A stretch of DNA of 38,036 nucleotides from Flavobacteriales bacterium BRH_c54 (GTDB lineage Bacteria > Bacteroidota > Bacteroidia > Flavobacteriales_E > Vicingaceae), in the NCBI GenBank assembly GCA_000961845.1, contig LADZ01000061.1, positions 1-38,036 of the forward strand. The letters are read 5' to 3'. The notes below the pieces were generated by a model. The model did not search any database and was not told the DNA's origin. It worked only from the letters and a program-made list of their open reading frames with translations. Shown here piece after piece: positions 32,411 to 38,036 of the stretch (the first letter of the stretch is position 1; every line of letters begins with the position of its first letter). Made by a program: the position numbers and the translations under genes.

Positions 32411-33745
32411 TTAATTGCTTACCGTTAGTTTTATTCTTTTAACTCTCCTTTTGTCAGAAGCTTCAACAGTAAAAGTGAGGTTTTTGAGAGTTATTTTTTC
32501 ATTTTTCTGAGGGATTTTTTCAGCTATTTCAATTACCAATCCGGCAAGTGATTCAGCATCAATTTTTTCATCACCAAAAAACTCATCATCATCAATATTA
32601 ATAATTTTAAAGACATCGTTTAAGGCTGTTTTTCCATCAAAAACATAGTTGTTATCATCTAATTTAGAGTAGGTAATGTCTTCATCATCAAACTCATCAC
32701 TAATTTCACCAACAATCTCTTCTAAAATATCTTCTAAAGAAACAATTCCGGATGTCCCGCCATATTCATCTACTACAATAGCAAGGTGCATTTTCTTTTC
32801 CTGAAATTCGGATAACAAATCATCCAGTTTTTTATTTTCAGGAACAAAGAAAGGAGTACGTAATAGTTTTGTCCATTCAAAATCTTCTTTCTCTTCAATA
32901 TGAGCTAACAAATCTTTAATATAAATAACACCAACTATGGTATCAAAAGAATCTTCAAAAACCGGAATTCTGGAATAGCCTGAATCTAAAATAGTTTCGA
33001 GTACAGATGAATAAGGCAGATTTTTCTCTAGTGCAACAACATCAACTCTTGCAGTCATAATTTGCTTTACACTGGTTTCGCCAAATTTAATAATTCCTTT
33101 AAGAATTTTATGTTCATCATTATCTTCTTCAATATCTGATGTTAAATCTAAAGCATGAGACAAATCTTCAACAGTAACATCCAAGCCTCTTTGTTTAATA
33201 TGTTTGTCAATAACACTTGAAAAAGTCATTAAAACATAGCTAAGCGGATAAAGTATGAAAGAAAGAAAGCTGAGCGGAAAGCTCATAAACTTAGATAAAA
33301 ACAAGGCATTTTTGGTAGCATAAATTTTTGGAATTACTTCTCCAAAAAGTAGAATAATAAAGGTAATACCTATTACTTGAATACCAAAGCTAATATACTC
33401 GGGAAGAGAGGAAAAATTGATAAGTTGATTAATAACTAATGTAGTTAATAAAATTAACCCTACATTGATTAAGTTATTGGCAACTAATATAGTAGCTAAC
33501 AATCTTTTTTGGTCGTAAAGTAATTTTTTTACTCGCGAAAGAGATGTTGAACTATTGTTTGGTTCTTCTTCTAAATCTTTTGGTAATAAAGAGAAGTAGG
33601 CTATTTCTGAACCGGAAATTAAACCTGAAAAAACCAATAAAAATAACACAACTATTAATTCAATAGAAGTTACTAAATCAATTGAATTTAGAATTGAAGT
33701 AATTACAAAATGTGTGTGTTGCAGGGCAGGTAGAGGATCGTCCAA
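32411..33745 (-). CDS. gldE: GldE-type CNNM/CBS membrane protein
   Basis: A 444-residue inner-membrane protein of the HlyC/CorC (CNNM) family. The N-terminal DUF21/CNNM domain has about four hydrophobic segments (25-55, 90-125, 125-150, 155-180) with FSGLISGSEIAYFSLLPKDLEE. Two CBS domains follow (about 215-340: VKQIMTARVDVVALE and LAIVVDEYGGTSGIVSLEDILEEIVGEISDEFD), and then a CorC_HlyC C-terminal domain. Position directly after ssb (23-base gap) and mutY is that of gldE in gliding Flavobacteria. GldE supports gliding, associated with the type IX secretion apparatus, or transports divalent cations. gldD, which normally follows, is absent here. Motility of this organism cannot be inferred. 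Confidence 0.88.
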   Translation of the reverse strand: MDDPLPALQHTHFVITSILNSIDLVTSIELIVVLFLLVFSGLISGSEIAYFSLLPKDLEEEPNNSSTSLSRVKKLLYDQKRLLATILVANNLINVGLILLTTLVINQLINFSSLPEYISFGIQVIGITFIILLFGEVIPKIYATKNALFLSKFMSFPLSFLSFILYPLSYVLMTFSSVIDKHIKQRGLDVTVEDLSHALDLTSDIEEDNDEHKILKGIIKFGETSVKQIMTARVDVVALEKNLPYSSVLETILDSGYSRIPVFEDSFDTIVGVIYIKDLLAHIEEKEDFEWTKLLRTPFFVPENKKLDDLLSEFQEKKMHLAIVVDEYGGTSGIVSLEDILEEIVGEISDEFDDEDITYSKLDDNNYVFDGKTALNDVFKIINIDDDEFFGDEKIDAESLAGLVIEIAEKIPQKNEKITLKNLTFTVEASDKRRVKRIKLTVSN

Positions 33746-33768
33746 TTTTCAGTTACTAATTTTAGTTA

Positions 33769-34209
33769 TTAAAATGGTAAATCATCTGTTTCAGATGGTT
33801 CATTATCTATTTGTGCCGAAGAAGAAGTTCCGGATGATTTGCTTTGTTGAGCAGCATCTGAAGATGAATTATCATCTTTTCTTCCTAACATTTGCATGCT
33901 GTCGCCAACAATTTCAGTAGTATATCTATCATGTCCGTCTTTATCTTGCCATTTTCGGGTTCTAAGTTTACCTTCAATATAAACCTGGTTTCCTTTTTTG
34001 AGATATTTCTCGGCAATTTCTGCTAAACCTCTCCATAAAACAACATTGTGCCATTCAGTAATGGTTTTCTTTTCTCCGGAGCTTCTGTCGGTATAGTTTT
34101 CAGAGGTTGCTAAAGGGAAGTTAGCTACAGCTGTACCTCCTTCTAAATATCTAACTTCCGGGTCTTTACCCAAGTTCCCTACCAATATTACTTTATTAAT
34201 TCCAGCCAT
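33769..34209 (-). CDS. ssb: Single-stranded DNA-binding protein
   Basis: A 146-residue SSB. The OB fold (about 1-110) runs from [21 protein letters not shown] through [21 protein letters not shown] and [17 protein letters not shown]. The C-terminal tail is a Ser/Gln/Asp-rich linker ending in TDDLPF, the acidic tip that binds replication and repair partners. Its gene lies 65 bases after mutY on the same strand, with a TACATTTG element at 34234-34241, and 23 bases before gldE, so ssb and gldE are likely co-transcribed. Confidence 0.97.
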   Translation of the reverse strand: MAGINKVILVGNLGKDPEVRYLEGGTAVANFPLATSENYTDRSSGEKKTITEWHNVVLWRGLAEIAEKYLKKGNQVYIEGKLRTRKWQDKDGHDRYTTEIVGDSMQMLGRKDDNSSSDAAQQSKSSGTSSSAQIDNEPSETDDLPF

Positions 34210-34233
34210 AATAAATGTTATTTTTTACAATAC

Positions 34234-34241
34234 CAAATGTA
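34234..34241 (-). promoter_or_regulatory. -7 element for ssb-gldE
   Basis: CAAATGTA on the plus strand is TACATTTG on the minus strand, an exact TAnnTTTG match 24 bases before the ssb ATG. It lies in the mutY-ssb gap. Confidence 0.5.
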
Positions 34242-34274
34242 GTAAAAAAATATGAATTGATATAAAAATTGATG

Positions 34275-35327
34275 CTAAAAGCTTTTAACATAATTTTCTA
34301 TGAGCTTTGGCAAAGGATAATTGTTAATGGACGAGCTGTTTATTTTTGTGAAATCTGTTTCTAAATGGTTGGTTTTATTTGTAGTTATGTGCCAAAAGGT
34401 AGCATATATTTTTTGATGAGATAATATGTGTTTAGTTTCTGATGAAACTTTGTTTAATATTAAAGTAGTTGAATTTGGCAATAATTGTTGAAAAGTAGTT
34501 TGTTTACTCAGTTCAGTAAAAGAGGAGATTTTCTCTAGTGTTTCTATTAAAGGAAAATCATATAAACCTTTCCATATGTCGCTGTTTTTTCTTTCCGCAA
34601 TAAATGTCTCTGAATGGTTATTTTCAATAATTAAATAATTAAAGTATCTATTAGTTTGTTTTATCTTTTTAGATTTAACAGGTAATAAGTCTACTTGTTT
34701 ATTAGCAAGAGCAGCACAAGAGTTGTTAAAAACACAGTTTTCACAGTCGGGATTTTTAGGGGTGCAAACTAATGCTCCAAACTCCATGATTGCTTGGTTG
34801 TGTAGTGCTGCTTGTTTTTTATTGATTAACTGGTTAGCCAATGTATAGAAAGTTTTTTTTCCTACTAGAGTATCAATAGGAGTATCAATCCCATAGATTC
34901 TGGCAAGTACTCTAAAAACATTTCCATCAACAACAGGATAGGGGAGTTGATAAGCAAAAGAAGCAATGGCAGCAGCAGTGTATTCGCCAATTCCTTTTAA
35001 GGATAAAATACTATTATAATCATTAGGAAAAATACCTTTATATTCTTTGGTAATAACTTTAGCGGTTGCATGTAAGTTTCTGGCACGAGAATAATATCCT
35101 AAGCCTTGCCAAAGTTTTAATACATCTTGTTCGGAAGCGGTTGCTAAGTCGTTTACAGTTGGATAATGTTCTATAAACTTATAATAATAAGATAAGCCTT
35201 GATTTACTCTGGTTTGTTGTAATATTATTTCCGACAACCATATTTTGTATGGATTGGTAGTGTTTCGCCAAGGTAAGTCGCGCTTGTTTTGCTTGTACCA
35301 AGAAATTAAATTATCAGAAAAATGCAT
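34275..35327 (-). CDS. mutY: A/G-specific adenine glycosylase
   Basis: A 350-residue base-excision enzyme removing adenine opposite 8-oxoguanine. The catalytic Glu33 is in SEIILQQTRV, the helix-hairpin-helix is LKGIGEYTAAAI (110-121), and Asp134 is in PVVDGNVFRV. The 4Fe-4S site is Cys188-x6-Cys195-x2-Cys198-x5-Cys204, exactly spaced. The C-terminal NUDIX-like domain (about 225-350) recognises 8-oxoguanine. It is first of the leftward mutY, ssb, gldE run and divergent from the HU gene. A minus-strand TAATTTTG lies at 35350-35357. Confidence 0.97.
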   Translation of the reverse strand: MHFSDNLISWYKQNKRDLPWRNTTNPYKIWLSEIILQQTRVNQGLSYYYKFIEHYPTVNDLATASEQDVLKLWQGLGYYSRARNLHATAKVITKEYKGIFPNDYNSILSLKGIGEYTAAAIASFAYQLPYPVVDGNVFRVLARIYGIDTPIDTLVGKKTFYTLANQLINKKQAALHNQAIMEFGALVCTPKNPDCENCVFNNSCAALANKQVDLLPVKSKKIKQTNRYFNYLIIENNHSETFIAERKNSDIWKGLYDFPLIETLEKISSFTELSKQTTFQQLLPNSTTLILNKVSSETKHILSHQKIYATFWHITTNKTNHLETDFTKINSSSINNYPLPKLIENYVKSF

Positions 35328-35349
35328 TAAATAAAATTAGTTAAGAAGA

Positions 35350-35357
35350 CAAAATTA
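35350..35357 (-). promoter_or_regulatory. -7 element for mutY
   Basis: CAAAATTA on the plus strand is TAATTTTG on the minus strand, an exact TAnnTTTG match 22 bases before the mutY ATG. Confidence 0.5.
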
Positions 35358-35497
35358 CGAAAGAATAATGGTCTATTTTGTTGAGATTATCAATCAAACA
35401 GTTAGGCGAAAGCATTTGTTTGTCGAAAGTTTTAAATGGTTAAGCTAAAATATGTTAATGTTTTTTAACGTATTAGGGTTAAATGTACTTTAACTCT

Positions 35498-35505
35498 TAT
35501 ATTTG
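35498..35505 (+). promoter_or_regulatory. -7 element for the HU gene
   Basis: TATATTTG is an exact TAnnTTTG match, the same octamer as at purC. The ATG follows 73 bases later, giving a leader of about 65-70 bases that is A/T-rich without a strong hairpin. No clear -33 TTG is present. Confidence 0.6.
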
Positions 35506-35578
35506 CACTCGAATTTACACATGTAAATTTATTGATAAGTAAAAATTAAATTAATATAAACTTAAAAAGTATTAAAAA

Positions 35579-35863
35579 ATGACAAAAGCGGATATCGTTT
35601 CTAAAATTTCAGAGAAAACAGGAATTGAGAAATTAACAGTACAAACTACTGTAGAAGAATTTATGAAAACAGTTAGAAAATCTTTAGAAGAAGGTAATAA
35701 CGTGTATTTAAGAGGGTTCGGTAGTTTTGTTGTTAAAAGAAGAGCTGAAAAAACTGGTAGAAACATTTCAAAAAATACAACTATTATTATACCTGCTCAC
35801 AACATACCAGCTTTCAAACCTGCAAAATCTTTTGTAGAGAAAGTGAAAAAAAATGTGAAATAA
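35579..35863 (+). CDS. HU/IHF-family DNA-binding protein
   Basis: A 94-residue histone-like DNA-bending protein. The family layout is complete: an N-terminal helical pair, the signature FGSFVVKRRAEKTGRNI (about 50-66) leading into the beta-arm, and the arm tip with proline in TTIIIPAHNIPAFKPAK. A final helix ends FVEKVKKNVK. It acts on the nucleoid, recombination and replication. It is divergent from mutY across 251 bases and is followed by the small basic-protein gene 73 bases on, which has its own promoter. Confidence 0.95.
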   Translation: MTKADIVSKISEKTGIEKLTVQTTVEEFMKTVRKSLEEGNNVYLRGFGSFVVKRRAEKTGRNISKNTTIIIPAHNIPAFKPAKSFVEKVKKNVK

Positions 35864-35876
35864 TAAAATTTTAGTT

Positions 35877-35903
35877 TACATTTGCGACTTCAAAAATTGA
35901 AGT
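35877..35903 (+). promoter_or_regulatory. Promoter and inverted repeat before the small basic protein
   Basis: TACATTTG (35877-35884) is an exact TAnnTTTG match. It is followed at once by a perfect seven-base inverted repeat, ACTTCAA - AAA - TTGAAGT (35887-35903), which would overlap the transcription start and first transcribed bases. Confidence 0.5.
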
Positions 35904-35936
35904 AATAAAGTATTAAACATATAAAATAAAGACATT

Positions 35937-36026
35937 ATGCCAAGCGGTAAAAAAAGAAAAAGACATAAGATGGCTACGCACAAGCGTAAAAAAAGACTTA
36001 GAAAAAACAGACACAAGAAAAAATAA
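35937..36026 (+). CDS. 29-residue basic protein, AURKAIP1/COX24 (mS38-like) type
   Basis: A very short gene with start ATG at 35937 and TAA at 36024-36026. The product opens MPSGKKRKRHKMATHKRKK and ends RLRKNRHKKK, with about two thirds lysine, arginine or histidine and no acidic residue. In Flavobacteria a protein almost like this, annotated AURKAIP1/COX24-domain, follows HU or precedes rng. The domain is also the core of mitochondrial ribosomal protein mS38, so a ribosome-bound peptide is likely. A small extra ribosomal protein has been reported in a Flavobacterium ribosome structure, but I cannot say whether it is this one. It has its own promoter and a strong terminator after it. Confidence 0.85.
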   Translation: MPSGKKRKRHKMATHKRKKRLRKNRHKKK

Positions 36027-36085
36027 TTATTCTTTTTAGGGTCTGAAATTATTTTTCAGTTCTTTATTTTAAGCAAATGATTTTT

Positions 36086-36125
36086 AAGAAACTAGTATCC
36101 TGTTTTGGGATACTAGTTTTTCTTA
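36086..36125 (+). terminator. Strong intrinsic terminator
   Basis: AAACTAGTATCC (36089-36100) pairs perfectly over twelve bases with GGATACTAGTTT (36108-36119) around a seven-base loop, and TTTCTT follows. It lies 60 bases after the small basic-protein gene and isolates it from rng. Confidence 0.9.
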
Positions 36126-36224
36126 TTTATCAGCCTTTTGTTTATTTAGTTGCGTTATTTATACATCACGTTAGCAACTAAGATAATTGTTTTCAACAAA
36201 GATGTTTTTCAAAAGTCTATTAGA

Positions 36225-37784
36225 ATGAGTGTAGAGTTAGTAATAAGTTCTTCACCTAATGAGGTTGTTATAGCCATTCTTCAAGATGGAAAATTAGTAG
36301 AATTACACAAGGAGAAAACCAATAATAATTTTTCAGTAGGTGATATTTATCTCGGTAAGGTAAGAAAGATTATGCCGGGATTAAATGCAACTTTCGTAAA
36401 TGTTGGCTACGAAAAGGATGCTTTTTTGCACTATTTAGATTTAGGAGCAAAATTTAATTCTTTTGCAAAATTTACCAAAGGTGTTGCCGGTGGGAGAATT
36501 AATTCGTCATCATTAGATGTTGAATTTGAACCTGAAATTGAAAAAACGGGTAAAATTGAAAAAACATTAAAATCTTCAGATCAAATTTTAGTACAAATTG
36601 CCAAGGAACCGATATCTACAAAAGGTCCTAGGTTAAGTTCGGAAATTTCTATTGCCGGACGATATTTGGTGTTGGTACCTTTCTCTAATAAAGTTTCTGT
36701 TTCTCAAAAAATTAAAGATGCCGAAGAGAGAGAAAGATTGATAAGACTTATTAAAAGTATTAAACCTAAAGGTTTTGGAGTAATTATTAGAACGGTTGCC
36801 AAAAACAAAAAAGTTGCCGATTTGCATGCTGATATGAATGATTTGACGCTGCGTTGGGAAACTGTTTTTAACAACCTTAAAAATGCTCATGCTCCTAAAA
36901 AAATTCTTGGAGAAATAGACAGAACTTCTTCTTTATTAAGAGATTTATTAAATAAAGATTTCAGTAGTATTCATATTGACGATGAAGCTCTTTTTAATGA
37001 AGTTAAAACCTTTCTAAGCTCAATAGCTCCCGATAGAGAAAAAATACTAAAACAGTATACAGGTAAATCTCCTATTTTTGAACAATATGGTATTGAAAGA
37101 CAAATAAAATCTTTGTTTGGAAAGAATGTAACTCTAAAAACAGGTGTTTATCTTATTATAGAACATACAGAAGCATTACATGTTATTGATGTAAATAGCG
37201 GACAAAGAGGGAAGAAGAAGGATAAAACTCAAGAAGAAAATGCACTTGAAGTAAATTTAGAAGCTGCTGAAGAAATTGCTCGTCAACTTAGGTTGAGAGA
37301 TATGGGTGGAATTGTTGTTGTTGATTTCATCGATATGAAAGAAGCAGAAAACAGGAAGAAGCTTTATGAAAAAATGCAAGAGTTTATGCAGTTCGATAGA
37401 GCAAAGCATAATATTCTTCCTCCAAGTAAATTCGGACTGGTACAAATTACTCGTCAGCGAGTTCGTCCGGAAATGGAAATTAAAACTTCTGAAAAATGTC
37501 CTTGTTGTGGTGGTAAAGGAGAAGTTCAGTCAACAGTTTTATTAGTAGATGAGATTGAAAATAACCTGCGTTATATAACTCAGCAACTAAATATTAATAA
37601 AATTAGTATTACGGTTCATCCTTTCTTAGAAGCGTATATCAATAAAAGAAAAGGGTTGCTCTCATCCTTAAGAAAAGAATGGCAATCTAAATTTAAAGCA
37701 TCTGTAGAGGTTATCCCATCAACAGCACAAAATTTTCTTGAATATCATTTTTATGATGCTAAAGGAGATGAAATTCACAAGTGA
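36225..37784 (+). CDS. rng: Ribonuclease E/G family endoribonuclease
   Basis: A 519-residue RNase from the ATG at 36225. A TTG at 36150 in frame would add 25 residues, but sequence from MSVELVISSSPNEVV fits the family's normal start. An S1 RNA-binding domain (about 37-130, GDIYLGKVRKIMPGLNATFVNVG) leads into the catalytic domain. The two catalytic aspartates are in LHVIDVNSG and VVVDFIDM, about 40 residues apart. The zinc-link cysteines CPCCGGKG follow, and a small C-terminal domain ends near 519. There is no long RNase E-type degradosome tail, so it is closer to RNase G. It processes rRNA and mRNA 5' ends. The terminator at 36086-36125 separates it from upstream genes. Confidence 0.95.
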   Translation: MSVELVISSSPNEVVIAILQDGKLVELHKEKTNNNFSVGDIYLGKVRKIMPGLNATFVNVGYEKDAFLHYLDLGAKFNSFAKFTKGVAGGRINSSSLDVEFEPEIEKTGKIEKTLKSSDQILVQIAKEPISTKGPRLSSEISIAGRYLVLVPFSNKVSVSQKIKDAEERERLIRLIKSIKPKGFGVIIRTVAKNKKVADLHADMNDLTLRWETVFNNLKNAHAPKKILGEIDRTSSLLRDLLNKDFSSIHIDDEALFNEVKTFLSSIAPDREKILKQYTGKSPIFEQYGIERQIKSLFGKNVTLKTGVYLIIEHTEALHVIDVNSGQRGKKKDKTQEENALEVNLEAAEEIARQLRLRDMGGIVVVDFIDMKEAENRKKLYEKMQEFMQFDRAKHNILPPSKFGLVQITRQRVRPEMEIKTSEKCPCCGGKGEVQSTVLLVDEIENNLRYITQQLNINKISITVHPFLEAYINKRKGLLSSLRKEWQSKFKASVEVIPSTAQNFLEYHFYDAKGDEIHK

Positions 37785-37788
37785 TTTT

Positions 37789-38036
37789 TTAAACTCTCAT
37801 TGAGTTAGAATGATAATACTCATAATCTTTTATAATGGTATTAAGAAACTCAATACTTTTCATTGGGGTAGTTATGTTTAGCGTATTTTGGGTTTTTTCA
37901 GCCAGTTGATTGACAATGTCTAATCGGTTTTTGCTTCTTGCATGATTAAAAACTTCTCGGATAATAGAAATATCTTTCTCATTAAGTTGCTCCACTTCTC
38001 TAAAAACGATAGCATAATCATCATCAGAAATATTCA
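37789..38036 (-). CDS. Small hypothetical protein, 5' end at or just past the window edge
   Basis: The frame is open to the edge: the last two bases read TG on the minus strand, so an ATG one base outside would give about 82 residues beginning NISDDDYAIVF. An internal GTG at 37995 would give 68 residues instead. The protein is soluble and mainly helical with REVEQLNEKDISIIREVFN, LDIVNQLAEKTQ and FLNTIIKDYEYY. I do not recognise its family. It ends 4 bases from convergent rng. The remaining 5' sequence is needed to decide the start. Confidence 0.5.
   Translation of the reverse strand, partial: NISDDDYAIVFREVEQLNEKDISIIREVFNHARSKNRLDIVNQLAEKTQNTLNITTPMKSIEFLNTIIKDYEYYHSNSMRV

Noticed and set aside
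36150-36224. TTG start adding 25 residues to the RNase
   Set aside because: The ATG at 36225 gives the normal family start; the extra residues do not fit.
1-38036. CRISPR array, tRNA, rRNA, prophage or insertion sequence
   Set aside because: No regularly spaced repeats, cloverleaf with CCA-type end, rRNA stretches, integrase, transposase or terminal inverted repeats were found by reading.

Overview
The window comes from a low-GC (roughly one third G+C by eye) member of the Bacteroidota, most likely of the order Flavobacteriales. Four things support this. The complete 289-residue sigma-70 at 27323-28192 is the short, region-1.1-less primary sigma typical of the phylum. Many genes are preceded by the matching flavobacterial -7 element TAnnTTTG. 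Shine-Dalgarno sequences are almost absent. The block rng - small basic protein - HU - mutY - ssb - gldE is a typical flavobacterial neighbourhood. Most of the window is chromosomal housekeeping. I see no tRNA, rRNA, CRISPR array, prophage or insertion sequence.

Layout. 1-1035: 5' end of lepB and a VTT/DedA-type membrane protein, both leftward. 1337-4660: rightward purC, hxpB-like phosphatase and an AlgI-like MBOAT acyltransferase. 4688-9030: a leftward, very AT-rich accessory stretch with a GNAT acetyltransferase, a DinB-fold protein and an MBOAT/SGNH pair likely to O-acylate a surface polymer. 9227-11172: rightward pgpA and gtrA (overlapping by four bases), then a DUF4920 lipoprotein and a c-heme lipoprotein. 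11235-17445: leftward wecB, an unknown polytopic membrane protein, a radical SAM/SPASM protein, aroC and a dicarboxylate/amino acid symporter. 17664-21490: rightward SET-domain protein, radC, polysaccharide-deacetylase-like protein, upp and a small membrane protein. 21482-26301: leftward patatin/Omp85 protein, aminotransferase, DUF1573 protein and cytidine deaminase. 26415-27326: an orphan MoaC-MoaB fusion. 27323-28192: the primary sigma factor, leftward. 28319-31764: rightward queE, an HsdR-N-like nuclease-fold protein and topB. 31796-35327: leftward small protein, short HPF/RaiA-like protein, gldE, ssb and mutY. 35579-37784: rightward HU, a 29-residue basic protein and rng. A cut-off small gene ends the window.

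How the parts fit. Envelope and surface-glycan functions recur: two MBOATs, the SGNH partner, GtrA, PgpA, WecB, the polytopic protein, the deacetylase and patatin-Omp85. The window contains both the primary sigma gene and many promoters of the class that sigma reads. The most unusual observation is a textbook intrinsic terminator lying inside the signal-peptide codons of the c-heme lipoprotein (10727-10760). Also worth attention are the MBOAT/SGNH pair with a changed catalytic triad and an extra C-terminal domain, the wecB/membrane protein/radical SAM group, the 29-residue basic protein, gldE without gldD, and a probable leaderless queE transcript.
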